Both the position numbers and the translations under genes were made by a program. The notes beneath the pieces were generated by a model. The model saw only the letters and a list, made by a program, of their open reading frames with translations. It had not been told where the DNA came from and did no database searches. A stretch of DNA of 64,000 nucleotides, taken from NCBI GenBank assembly GCA_035048485.1, contig CM068592.1, forward strand, positions 39,136,045 to 39,200,044, written 5' to 3'. The stretch's first letter is position 1, and every line of letters begins with the position of its first letter. Shown here one piece after another: positions 39,301 to 50,762 of the stretch. This DNA is from Pteria penguin (Eukaryota > Mollusca > Bivalvia > Pterioida > Pteriidae).

Positions 39301-42300
39301 TTCCCTGTAAATATCTCTACCGATGGTAATCTAACAATTCCCTGTAAATATCTCTACCGATGGTGATGTAACTATTCCCTGTAAATATCTCTACCGATGG
39401 TAATCTAACAATTCCCTGTAAATATCTCTACCGATGGTGATGTAACGATTCCCTGTAAATATCTTTACCGATGGTGATCTAACAATTTTCTGTAAATATC
39501 TCTACCGATCGTGATGTAATGATTCCCTGTAAATATCTTTACCGATGGTGATCTAACAATTTTCTGTAAATATCTCTACCGATGGTGATGTAACGATTCC
39601 CTGTAAATATCTTTACCGATGGTGATCTAACAATTTTCTGTAAATATCTCTACCGATGGTGATGTAACGATTCCCTGTAAATATCTCTACCGATGGTGAT
39701 GTAACGATTCCCTGTAAATATCTCTACCGATGGTGATGTAACGATTCCCTGTAAATATCTCTACCGATGGTGATGTAACGATTCCCTGTAAATATTTTAC
39801 CGATGGTGATGTAACGATTCCCTGTAAATATCTCTACCGATGGTGATGTAACGATTCCCTGTAAATATTTTACCGATGGTGATGTAACGATTCCCTGTAA
39901 ATATCTCTACCGATGGTGATCTAACGATTCTCTGTAAATATCTCTACCGATGGTGATGTAAAGATTCCCTGTAAATACCTCTACCGATGGTGATGTAACG
40001 ATTCCCTGTAAATATTTCTAACGATGGTGATGTAACGATTCCCTGTAAATATCTCTACCGATGGTGATGTAACGATTCTCTGTAAATATCTCTACCGATG
40101 GTGATGTAACGATCCTCTGTAAATATCTCTACCGATGGTGATGTAACGATTCCCTGTAAATATTTTACCGATGGTGATGTAACGATTCTCTGTAAATATC
40201 TCTACCGATGGTGATGTAACGATCCTCTGTAAATATCTCTACCGATCGTGATGTAACGATTCCCTGTAAATATCTCTACCGATGGTGATGTAACTATTCC
40301 CTGTAAATATCTCTACCGATGGTAATCTAACAATTCCGTGTAAATATCTCTACCGATGGTGATGTAACGATTCCCTGTAAATATCTTTACCGATGGTGAT
40401 CTAACAAATTTCTGTAAATATCTCTACCGATCGTGATGTAATGATTCCCTGTAAATATCTTTACCGATGGTGATCTAACAATTTTCTGTAAATATCTCTA
40501 CCGATGGTGATGTAACGATTCCCTGTAAATATCTCTACCGATGGTAATCTAACAATTCCCTGTAAATATCTCTACCGATGGTGATGTAACTATTCCCTGT
40601 AAATATCTCTACCGATGGTAATCTAACAATTCCCTGTAAATATCTCTACCGATGGTGATGTAACGATTCCCTGTAAATATCTTTACCGATGGTGATCTAA
40701 CAATTTTCTGTAAATATCTCTACCGATCGTGATGTAATGATTCCCTGTAAATATCTTTACCGATGGTGATCTAACAATTTTCTGTAAATATCTCTACCGA
40801 TGGTGATGTAACGATTCCCTGTAAATATCTTTACCGATGGTGATCTAACAATTTTCTGTAAATATCTCTACCGATGGTGATGTAACGATTCCCTGTAAAT
40901 ATCTCTACCGATGGTGATGTAACGATTCCCTGTAAATATCTCTACCGATGGTGATGTAACGATTCCCTGTAAATATCTCTACCGATGGTGATGTAACGAT
41001 TCCCTGTAAATATTTTACCGATGGTGATGTAACGATTCCCTGTAAATATCTCTACCGATGGTGATGTAACGATTCCCTGTAAATATTTTACCGATGGTGA
41101 TGTAACGATTCCCTGTAAATATCTCTACCGATGGTGATCTAACGATTCTCTGTAAATATCTCTACCGATGGTGATGTAAAGATTCCCTGTAAATACCTCT
41201 ACCGATGGTGATGTAACGATTCCCTGTAAATATTTCTAACGATGGTGATGTAACGATTCCCTGTAAATATCTCTACCGATGGTGATGTAACGATTCTCTG
41301 TAAATATCTCTACCGATGGTGATGTAACGATCCTCTGTAAATATCTCTACCGATGGTGATGTAACGATTCCCTGTAAATATTTTACCGATGGTGATGTAA
41401 CGATTCTCTGTAAATATCTCTACCGATGGTGATGTAAAGATTCCCTGTAAATATTTTACCGATGGTGATCTAACGATTCCCTGTAAATATCTCTACCGAT
41501 GGTGTTGTAACGATTCCCTGTAAATATTTTACCGATGGTGATGTAACGATTCCCTGTAAATATCTCTACCGATGGTGATGTAACGATTCCCTGTAAATAT
41601 TTTACCGATGGTGATGTAACGATTCTCTGTAAATATCTCTACCGATCGTGATGTAACGATTCCCTGTAAATATTTTACCGATGGTGATGTAACGTTTCCC
41701 TGTAAATATTTTACCGATGGTGATGTAACGATTCTCTGTAAATATCTCTACCGATGGTGATGTAACGATTCCCTGTAAATATTTTACCAATGGTGATGTA
41801 ACGATTCCCTGTAAATATCTCTACCGATGGTGATCTAACGATTCCCTGTAAATATCTCTACCGATCGTGATGTAACGATTCCCTGTAAATATCTCTACCG
41901 ATGGTGATGTAACGATTTCCTGTAAATATCTCTACCGATGGTGATGTAACGATTCTCTGTAAATATCTCTACCGATGGTGATGTAACGATTCCCTGTAAA
42001 TATCTCTACCGATGGTGACAACCCGAGTTGTGCAGAGTGTAACATGTAGCGACGAAAGGGCTCAACTCAAGGGTCTGAAGCCAGGCGCACTTTACCACAT
42101 TCCCGAAAAAGCTAGCCTGCCGGGGAAACAGTTCAAGTGGCTTATATTTCTAAGCCGTCATACTTCCACCTTCTGCTGATTACGAAGAGGAGGAAGAAAT
42201 CTAAATTCCCTCCTTCTTAAAATGACCTATGAACTACAGCCTTACTATAACCTTACTATAACCCTACTTGGTCCAGCTGTTAAAAACTGTAACCATTGGT

Positions 42301-45300
42301 TAAGGCACTCAGTAGTTAAAGTATGACAGGCAATGAAAATCACAGTCTTTCTAATTTTTAATTTAATTAATTAACATTAATTTAGACATTAGAAATGTTT
42401 CAGCTCACTATAAAGAACATCAGTGAAAGTAATTTCATTTTTCTATACACGTAGTAACACAAAGACTTTACGCAGGTTAGCTTTATGGTGAACATTTTCT
42501 AACTCCCTTTCCAGTTTGGTATGTGCTTGTGGACACGACAAAAGCAACTCTGACCTACTAGGGCAGATAACAACACAGTACCAGCAAGCTTTGGAGAGCC
42601 TCATTGCGAGCGGAAAATACGACACTCGAAATGACTTCACAGTTGTGTTACAGCCTTTCTTTATGCATACAGCGCCACCATTACAAGTGAGATTCATGTA
42701 CAGTTCTATTTAATACTCCCTTATTTTGTGATATTTCAATCAAAGTATTGTGAACATATCATTATCTTGCTACCTTGAATTACTACCTGACGGTGAAGAC
42801 CCTACAACGAGACAATGAAATACAATACTTACTGCGAGACGGTGAAGTACAGGCCTCACAATGAGACAATGAAATACAGTACTTACTGCGATACGGTGAA
42901 GTACAGACCCTACAACGAGACAATGAAATACAGTACTTACTGCTAGACGGTGAAGTACAGACCTCACAATGAGACAATGAAATACAGTACTTACTGCGAG
43001 ACGGTGAAGTACAGGCCTTACAATGAGACAATAAATACAGTACTTACTGCGAGACGGTGAAGTACAAACCCTACAGCGAGACAATGAAATACAGTACTTA
43101 CTGCGAGACGGTGAAGTACAGACCCTACAACGAGACAATGAAATACAGTACTTACTGGGAGACGGTGAAGTACAAACCCTACAACGAGACAATGAAATAC
43201 AGTACTTACTGCGAGACGGTGAAGTACAAGCCTTACAACGAGACAATGAAATACAGTACTTACTGCGAGACGGTGAAGTACAAGCCTTACAACGAGACAA
43301 TGAAATACAGTACTTTCTGCGAGACGGTGAAGTACAGGCCTCACAATGAGACAATGAAATACAGTACTAACTGCGAGACGGTGAAGTACAGACCCTACAA
43401 CGAGACAATGAAATACAATACTTACTGCGAGACGGTGAAGTACAGGCCTCACAATGAGATAATGAAATACAGTACTAACTGCGAGACGGTGAAGTACAGA
43501 CCCTACAACGAGACAATGAAATATAGTACTTACTGCGATGCGGTGAAGTACAGGCCTTACAACGAGACAATGAAATACAGTACTTTCTGCGAGACGGTGA
43601 AGTACAGACCCTACAGCGAGACAATAAAAATACAAAATCTACTGCGAGACGGTTCCAATTAGACTGTAAATTGGCCGAGAGTGCATGTGATATATAAGTA
43701 TTAAGATATTATGCAATTTCATTAGGCATGTTCATCAATAGTTATTAAGCAATACCTATATCCCTGTTACTTGATACTGTGATATGTTATTTGATAGAAT
43801 TTCTATCATCGGCTCTGTCTACAGAGAAAAGAAAACGACAAATCTGTTAGGACACTGGTGATTTAAGTGCTATCTACATGTAAAACTACGATTTGATTCT
43901 ACATATATAATTATCTATCTATTTGTCTGTCTGTCTGTCTTTTTTCTGCCTGTCTTTATGTATATTTTCATTTCCATTTCCTGCCTGTTTAAATGCAGTT
44001 CAGTTTTTATCAGACTCCAATGTATTATCTTCTGGTTTGAATAATATTGCTGTTTTTATCAGACTCCAATGTTTTATCCTCTGGTTTGAATAATATTGCT
44101 GTTTTTATCAGACTCCAATGTATTATCCTCTGGTTTGAATAATATTGTTGTTTTTATCAGACTCCAATGTATTATCCTCTGGTTTGAATAATATTGCTGT
44201 TGTTATCAGACTCCAATGTTTTATCCTCTGGTTTGAATAATATTGCTGTTTTTATTAGACTCCAATGTATTATCCTCTGGTTTGAATAATATTGCTGTTT
44301 TTATCAGACTCCAATGTATTATCTTCTGGTTTGAATAATATTGCTGTTTTTATCAGACTCCAATGTATTATCTTCTGGTTTGAATAATATTGCTGTTTTT
44401 ATCAGACTCCAATGTATTATCTTCTGGTTTGAATAATATTGCTGTTTTTATCAGACTCCAATGTATTATCCCCTGGTTTGAATAATATTGCTGTCTTTAT
44501 CAGACTCCAATGTATTATCTTCTGGTTTGAATAATATTGCTGTTTTTATCAGACTCCAATGTATTATCTTCTGGTTTGAATAATATTGCTGTTTTTATCA
44601 GACTCCAATGTATTATCCTTTGGTTTGAATAATATTGCTGTTTTTATTAGACTCCAATGTATTATCCTCTGGTTTGAATAATATTGCTGTTTTTATTAGA
44701 CTCCAATGTATTATCTTCTGGTTTGAATAATATTGCTGTTTTTATTAGACTCCAATGTATTATCCCCTGGTTTGAATAATATTGCTGTTTTTATCAGACT
44801 CCAATGTCTTATCCTCTGGTTTGAATAATATTGCTGTTTTTATCAGACTCCAATGTATTATCCTCTGGTTTGAATAATATTGCTGTCTTTATCAGACTCC
44901 AATGTATTATCTTCTGGTTTGAATAATATTGCTGTTTTTATCAGACTCCAATGTATTATCCTCTGGTTTGAATAATATTGCTGTTTTTATCAGACTCCAA
45001 TGTATTATCCTCTGGTTTGAATAATATTGCTGTTTTTATCAGACTCCAATGTATTATCCTCTGGTTTGAATAATATTGCTGTTTTCCAGAGCAATGGCGC
45101 CGTTGATCTTTCCTTCTTTTCTCCCGACTGTTTCCACTTCAGTCGCAAAGGACAATTCGCCGCTGCGCTTTCTCTTTGGAACAACATGGTAAGGAGCTAA
45201 ACTTTACACTTTGATGAAAATATAGAACGGAGGCCTTACGTAGTTTACATTAAATTACTTGTCCAAAATTACAGCAAGTTGTCGATTGGCGTAAGTCTGT

Positions 45301-46797
45301 AAGTAAATATTTTATTCCCCATTTTGTACCAATCAAATGTAGGCAAGAACAATTAACATACATAAAAGTAAAAAATAAGGAGGGGAAGATCCAATTTATA
45401 GACATATTCACCCTGGATATATGACCCTGGGTAAATATTACACTGTTGGGATGCTGTGTGTGGTGTTGTAGTGTTCACAACACCTGAAGATGGTTCAGCA
45501 GGCGATGCTGTGTGTTGTGTTGTAGTGTTCACAACACCTGAAGATGGTTCAGCAGGCGATGCTGTGTGTTGTGTTGTAGTGTTCACAACACCTGAAGATG
45601 GTTCAGCAGGAGTTGCTGTGTGTTGTGTTGTAGTGTTCACAACACCTGAAGATGGTTCAGCAGGAGTTGCTTCGATTCGCATATGGATTCCCGGGATCCA
45701 TGAAAGTCCACGCTTGTACGTTATTGGGAATGGCTTGCGCCAGTATTACAGATTGCCTAGTATTACAGACTGACCAGTATTACAGATTGCCCAGTATTAC
45801 AGACTGCCTAGTATTGCCGATTGCCCAGTATTACAGATTGTCCAGTATTACAGACTGCCCAGTATTACAGATTGCCCAGTATTACAGACTGACCAGTATT
45901 ACAGATTGTCCAGTATTACAGACTGCCTAGTATTGCAGAATGCCCAGTATTAAAGATTGCCCAGTATTACAGATTGCCCAGTATTACAGACTGCCCAGTA
46001 TTACAGATTGCCCAGTATTACAGATTGCCAAGTATTACAGATTGTCCAGTATTGATATATTATAAGGTTGAAGAGTTGGTATTTTACATCGTTTTCAACA
46101 ATTTTCAGTTTGTGATATCTCAGAATGAAAGCAGGTAGTAATCAAAGTCTTAAACAAGGTGGGCGCTACCCGGGAATCGAGCTTGGATCGTCTACACCGA
46201 AAGCCAAGGATTTAACAGCTAAACGAAACCGCCTTCTTATAAATTATACTGTAAACAGGCCAAGAACTTATCCACTATACCAAATACCAAGTTGTCTTTT
46301 TATAGACTACAATGTGAACTAGCCAAGTGTTTAACCACTGTATCAAACTACCTGTTTATAGATTATAATGTGAACAAGCCGAGAATACCAAACTGTTTAT
46401 AGATAATCATGTGAACAAGCCAAAAGAACGATAGAGAATATATATATAACAAATCCTTAATTTATATTACCAGATGGAGCCACCAGCATATAAACAAAAG
46501 GAATGGCATTTATATGGGGACTTCCATTGCCCGTCATCTCATGTGAGTGTATTTAAACATAAATTTAGACACTTTTTTTTTCATTGAGAAACTTTTATTG
46601 TATATTTCTTTTCTCGTCCATTTTAAACAATCTAGTTTGCATTCTGAGTCTAAAATGAATTTATTTATTTCAAATGATAATCTGTTTTTGTATTTGAAAA
46701 CTCACAAAGGATCTCATTAATTTTATCTCTGTGAAATATATTTCATTTTCAGTATGGGCATCAACACGAGTTCTTTTCCACATATAAAAACTCTTAG
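24386..46797 (+). CDS. PLB1-like: phospholipase B1-like secreted GDSL lipase, complete 13-exon gene
   Basis: Thirteen coding exons with GT-AG borders and matching phases give 398 aa plus stop: 24386-24434, 25367-25476, 25870-25951, 26193-26251, 26436-26503, 30059-30102, 34546-34654, 36990-37122, 38175-38332, 42515-42686, 45090-45188, 46474-46542, 46753-46797. Residues 1-17 form a signal peptide (MMKAVLLVVLVLVECQG-like), so the protein enters the secretory pathway. The SGNH/GDSL blocks are all present: block I GDSLT with nucleophile Ser98, block II Gly170 (AHPGD), block III GGND (207-210), block V DCFH with Asp341 and His344. The linker YDTRxDFTVVxQPFF, typical of phospholipase B1, is in exon 10. 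Sequons lie near residues 30-37. Family members hydrolyse phospholipids, lysophospholipids and retinyl esters. Vertebrate PLB1 has four repeats and a membrane anchor; this has one repeat and no C-terminal membrane segment, so it is probably secreted. The start is the first of two adjacent ATGs before the hydrophobic run. Seven of its twelve introns carry minisatellites. Confidence 0.93.
28319..28830 (+). repeat. 39-bp minisatellite in phospholipase intron 5 (array G)
   Basis: About thirteen units with CACGGGACACTCCTCCCGG and CAGCTGGTCTCACCACAAA. GC-richer than the surrounding intron. Open frames on both strands are by-products because 39 is a multiple of three. Confidence 0.88.
29005..29247 (+). 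mobile_element. tRNA-derived SINE, family 2
   Basis: The head GCCGGTGTGGTCTAGTGG (A-box) and GGTTCGACTCCC (B-box) resembles a tRNA. The body contains GACAATAAAAACCGAGGTCC and ends near CGTGAAAATATTT. It lies in intron 5 of the phospholipase gene. Confidence 0.88.
29504..29870 (+). repeat. about 180-bp direct duplication in intron 5
   Basis: The block starting TATTTTATTGTAACAGATTT near 29517 recurs near 29693, with shared TAGTTTACGGGCCCA-like and GTTGAGAGGTCA segments. Confidence 0.8.
30281..30320 (+). repeat. (GAT)n microsatellite in intron 6
   Basis: About twelve GAT units. The Asp-run (plus) and Ser/Ile-run (minus) frames here are artefacts. Confidence 0.9.
30660..30870 (+). mobile_element. 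possible tRNA-like SINE, third type
   Basis: Begins with a tRNA-like head (GTCGTAGCTCATGTCGTAGTG, B-box-like AGGTTCGATTTTT) followed by a body with GCAACGGACCCA, a motif shared with family 2. Confidence 0.5.
30955..32768 (+). repeat. 43-bp minisatellite in phospholipase intron 6 (array H)
   Basis: About 42 units of GTGAGACTAGGTGTCTGGGA plus GGAGTAAGCGTCTCCTGTCAGAG, with recurring variants (GTGCCCGGTAGG, ATGCGTCCCC). Variants alternate in patterned order, pointing to block duplications. Confidence 0.92.
32775..34515. mobile_element. 1.74-kb element with terminal inverted repeats and subterminal palindromes
   Basis: GTGTGATTTATGT at 32775 is inverted as ACATAAATCACAC ending at 34515. Next to both ends lie clusters of ATATAGTAGTTTTTCCCC and GGGGGAAAAA-type palindromes (32790-32910 and 34215-34415). 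The interior (33500-33950) carries a dispersed repeat with AAGGTCA motifs. No coding frame. It occupies the 3' part of phospholipase intron 6, 31 bp before exon 7. Confidence 0.65.
35030..36805 (-). repeat. 21-bp minisatellite in phospholipase intron 7 (array I)
   Basis: About 84 units of AACAATAAGATCCCTTCTCA(T), with variants in the AACA/ATCA/TACA position and shorter CTTAC units. The period of 21 keeps minus-strand frames (MRRDLIV repeats) open; these have no exon context and are by-products. Confidence 0.93.
37664..37905 (+). repeat. 37-bp minisatellite in phospholipase intron 8 (array J)
   Basis: Six to seven units of GAATGAGTTAATATAAGACC plus AGCTACACGTGACTTCA; measured period 37 bp (37749 to 37786). 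Confidence 0.88.
38765..42015 (+). repeat. 3.25-kb, 37-bp minisatellite in phospholipase intron 9 with 1218-bp higher-order repeat (array K)
   Basis: About 88 units of GATGGTGATGTAACGATTCC plus CTGTAAATATCTCTACC. Rare variants such as CAATTCCGTG at 39112 and 40330 recur at a spacing of 1218 bp, with the surrounding unit order preserved. Confidence 0.93.
42780..43662 (+). repeat. 54-bp minisatellite in phospholipase intron 10 (array L)
   Basis: About sixteen units of GAAATACAGTACTTACTGCG and AGACGGTGAAGTACAGGCCT, period 54 bp. Frames of about 200 codons are open on both strands because 54 is divisible by three and units lack stops. No exon borders match the host gene. Confidence 0.92.
43996..45080 (+). 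repeat. 49-bp minisatellite forming the acceptor region of phospholipase exon 11 (array M)
   Basis: About 22 units of CTGTTTTTATCAGACTCCAA plus TGTATTATCCTCTGGTTTGA and ATAATATTG. Each contains a pyrimidine tract followed by CAG. The last unit runs into the true acceptor GCTGTTTTCCAG at 45078-45089, immediately before exon 11. Confidence 0.93.
45448..45672 (+). repeat. 54-bp repeat, four copies, in phospholipase intron 11 (array N)
   Basis: Units of GTGTTCACAACACCTGAAGA and TGGTTCAGCAGG; near-identical copies, so recently amplified. Both strands stay open (18-residue periodicity), as in array L. Confidence 0.9.
45735..46050 (+). repeat. 17-bp repeat in phospholipase intron 11 (array O)
   Basis: About eighteen units of CCAGTATTACAGATTGC, with ATTGCAGA and TGACC variants. 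Confidence 0.88.
46073..46230 (-). mobile_element. decayed SINE, family 1
   Basis: Shares the body (TTTTACATCGTTTTCAACAA) and head (CCGGGAATCGAGCTTGGATC) of the family-1 copies at 5233 and 50588, with many substitutions. Confidence 0.65.
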
Positions 46798-46898
46798 ACT
46801 GCAGTGTTTGGTGTCAGATTTTTCTTGTCAACAAGATGAACGAAATTAATTACAGGAATTCTATTTCATAATGTATTAACAAAGTTAAATATTGCAAA

Positions 46899-46904
46899 AA
46901 TAAA
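46899..46904 (+). promoter_or_regulatory. polyadenylation signal of the phospholipase B1-like gene
   Basis: A canonical AATAAA lies 102 bp after the TAG stop of exon 13, the usual distance for a short 3' UTR. Seen directly; its use is inferred. Confidence 0.55.
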
Positions 46905-47281
46905 TTATCTATAGACCTGCATTGTCAAGTTGTTCTTAATGCAAGTGTTTACCTGCTATCGCATTAGGCACGTGTAACCTGCGATTTCATGGCTGGGCGA
47001 TGGTAGCAATATGAAGGGCCTACTCTTGTCATATACTCATTGTCCTGTTCTTTTGTTTACTGATGCTGTAATCGGTTAATTTTACAGGAACTGTTCATCA
47101 CATATGTTATAACAAACGCTCCACCCAATATTATTATCGTGGCTTTCAAACAAAGGAAAGCGTGCATTATTTGTATTTGATGCTTAATATTTAGTAAGTC
47201 CTTGAAGTCACTGTCTTAGTAATGGAGTACCTAGGGTAAGTGTACTCGTGTGCTACGTGCGCTCGTGATACAAACTACACT

Positions 47282-47455
47282 GGGGCAGGCGTGGTGTAGT
47301 GGTTAAGCGCTTGGCTTGCGGCGCCGACGATCCGGGTTCGATTCCCGGGTTGCGCCATTATGTTTAAGAGGTTGGTAACCTCCTGCTTCCATGTCGCGAT
47401 ATAACTGAAATATTGTTGAAAGCGACGTAAAACACCAATCAACCAACCAACCAAC
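47282..47455 (+). mobile_element. tRNA-derived SINE, family 1
   Basis: Best-preserved copy. The head has GGCGTGGTGTAGTGGTTAAG (A-box) and GGGTTCGATTCCC (B-box); the tail is CAACCAACCAACCAAC. A SINE rather than a tRNA gene because of the fused body and tail. Confidence 0.9.
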
Positions 47456-49949
47456 AACAAACTACACTTACTCTATTAATGACATAGTTATTACTTCTGC
47501 AGTAGGAAGTATGCGTTACTTGGTATACCCGTACTATGTTCAGGATCAAGCAATATTACTCGAGCGCACTATACCCACTGAATGACGATGATACCAGAGG
47601 TGAGGCAGCCGAGTCAAAGATTGACTCCACAGTATGACTCTGGCTAATTAAACTCTGTTCACTGCAATGGGGAAGGTTTTCACACACAGCTTTGTCTTCA
47701 TACACGTACACCTAGGGCGTTTTCCATTACCTGATCGTTCAAGGTCAATTGCGATCTCATAGAGCAGTGCTTTCGTTGTTATGTGTTCCGAAATTTTGAT
47801 TTCACCATGACATCAGGAACGTGATAAAACCCAGCAATATCAAGCTACAATTTGTTCATTTTACTCAGAATCCACAATTTCAACATGGATGTCGCCATTA
47901 TCGTCTTTATGTATTCCGCTATTCTATCCAAACTGATTTTTTTAGCTTTTAACAGAGAGTCTACGATAGAACCAGGCATTAGTCAAATATCTCAATTTCT
48001 GATATTTTTCTAAATGTCAATTTTTAATCAAAAATGAAGAGAAGATACTTACAGAAGAATTATAATTAATATCATGTTCAAAAAATGATTTTCGTTATTC
48101 ATTAATACTGTCCTCTAGAAATGGGGGTATTCTTAGTCTGAAAAACGTATGTTTTTTCTTACTTCCTTGCAATTAAAACTATGGCCATTTTCATGTTTTG
48201 TGACCTGAATCAACATAATTTTATTATTATATTTAGCTTCATACACCTAAAAATGTATTTGAATACCTCGGATCAATATTGCAAGTTTGTTGTTGTCATG
48301 GCAACGGGATGAAATCCTGGTTAAACTACGGAATGTGAAAAAATACAAAAATAAGGCATTTTCAACCGAGAAATTTATAAAGTTTGGACACTTTCATTTA
48401 AATCTCTTATTGATTTTTGAAAAAATGACTATTTGAATATATGATAGATGAAATATTATCATTGGGTTTTTCCAAATAATTACATGCGTCCATGTACAAA
48501 ATAATCCTAAATTACCAAAGCTAACTTTTCTTATGGCTTATTAATCTCGTGTTTAGCTCTATTTTGATAACAGAGCTTTGCCTAAATTTACAATTAGTTA
48601 TTTTAAGTATGTTGTTTAGATCAACCAAGCTATTTTGATATTCGTAAATATCGCATATTACAATTAAATCATGGAAAAAATATTTAAAAACGCTCAAGGA
48701 TTGCTTCCCTTGTGTTCACTCTTTTGCGATTTAAGGAGACTGACGAGTTCAAAGTATAAGAAAAATGGCAGCCCCTTGGCAAATAGTTACTTGTGTAGTT
48801 TTTCTAGAGCATGTAACTAGAATAATGTTAAATGTAGTAAAAATAATTTTTTGCCGGATTGCAAAGCAGTTCCAGTGTATAGATTGGCGATGTCAGTTCA
48901 CACGTCTGTCTGTCAACATTTTGGTTAAAGTTTCTAGTTGAAGCAAAATCTCAGCAACTAAGAGGAGTATAAACAAAATACTTCCAATATAGGTTTCTTA
49001 TGACCAGAGCATTCAAATTATGCCATGATTTTTGACCTACCTTAGTGACCTTGACCTTGGACTTCAACCAACTTTTAAGGAACTTTAACTTTGGCTATAT
49101 CTTTTTATATCAACAGGAATAAGGTCTTAAAACTTCACACACAGGTTCTTTATGACGAGTGCTTTCAAATGATATCTCGAATTATGACCGTGTGACCTTG
49201 ACCTTGTTATATTCCCGTGACAGACGGGATGTATAATGGCATGACGTTATCCGAGGTCATGTTTTCTGGACTTTTTTTGCAGTCTTTCAAGGTTTGATTG
49301 AAACTTGGTATAGAACTTTATACCAATGAGCATAGGTACTAGTTCACATTTCGGTACGATTGACTTGGCTTTGCCATAGTTATGGCCCTTGAACTAGAAG
49401 ATTTCGAGGATTTTACAGTTTTCCGGACTTTTTTCTGCAGACTTTCAAGGTATTGGATTGAAACTTGGCATATAACTTTATATCAATAAATGCAAGTACC
49501 AGATCGCATTACAGTATGATTGACTCGGTTTTACCTGAGTGGCCCTTTTCATTGATAGCATAATGGCAGTTTCTATGGGATAATACTAATTTCAGTAATC
49601 ATGAATTGTTTTTCATCAAATTTATACAGAATACTCTTATAAAATAATATTATTATACCCCCGCAAACAAAGTTGGGGGGGGGGTATTTTGGAATCGCCT
49701 TGTCCGTCAGTCTGTCCGGAAAACTTTAACCTTTAATTTTTGATACAAAGAAGATTGGGCCTTCATACTACACATGTGTATATCATGTGGCAAGACCTTG
49801 ATGTTTGAGCTATTTTTTGAAAAACTTTAACCTTGGCCATAACTTTTGAACCAAAAGAAGTGGGGTCTTCATGATACGCATATGTATTCCTTGTAGGCAG
49901 ATCTCTCTGTCGGTTCCAAAATTTTTTACTCCGTGACCTTCACGTTTGA

Positions 49950-50180
49950 CGGTCCCGGGTTCGACTACTGTCCTGGGGACACCCGTGTTCTGTCTTTCAT
50001 ATGAGACAGTAAAAACCGAGGTCCAGTGTCACGGTAGATGTGGCACGTAAAAGATCCCTCACTGCTTTGGGTGGGTCGATTGCAAAGGCCTAAATTTGTA
50101 TGCAATGCATCAAGCAGATGCCATCACCACACACGTGAAATAATCGTAAAGTGACATAAAACAATAATCAATCAATCAGT
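49950..50180 (+). mobile_element. SINE, family 2, 5'-truncated
   Basis: Starts at the B-box GGTCCCGGGTTCGACTAC and continues through the family-2 body to the tail CAATCAATCAGTCAATTAATC. Confidence 0.8.
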
Positions 50181-50587
50181 CAATTAATCTAGCAAGCCCT
50201 ATCTGTTGATACCAAAATCGTTGACCTATTGACCCTTACCTTGGTCTTTGTCCTACTTCAAATTTTGTAGCTGCATGTGGTTACTTGTCCCATTAGGACA
50301 GTTCAAGTTTCTTCTGTATTCTTACATTTTTAACATAGAAGAAAAAAGAGAGGGGTTAAAGTCTTCTTTTACACAATAACTTCCTCCTTTTATGAATTTC
50401 AGTAGTATTACACAGAGTTGTCCTGGGCCAAAGCATGTGTTCTCTTGAGTCCTGACTAATTGTTGGGGGGGGAGGGCTCCACACTTTATAATGTTTTTCC
50501 TATCAAACTGAGTGACAGGTGTATTATGCCACACTAGGTGTTGCTCCTGTTTCGAATTTGCTTTGCAATCCGGTCATGTCGTCTTTA

Positions 50588-50762
50588 GGTTGGTTGGTTG
50601 GTTGATTGGTGTTTTACGTCGCTTTCAACAATTCTTCAGTTATATCGCGACAAGGAAGTAGGTGTCGACCAACTTCTTAAACATAGTGGTGCACCCCGGG
50701 AATCGAACCCGGATCGTCGGCGCCGCAGGCCAAGCGCTTAACCACTACACCAAGCCTGCCCC
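50588..50762 (-). mobile_element. tRNA-derived SINE, family 1
   Basis: Minus-strand copy with GGTTGGTTGGTTG tail at left and tRNA-like head (AACCACTACACCAAGCCTG) at right. Confidence 0.88.

Noticed and set aside
47282..47356. tRNA gene
   Set aside because: A- and B-box-like sequence is present but fused to a repeated body with a CAAC tail and found in several copies: a SINE head.
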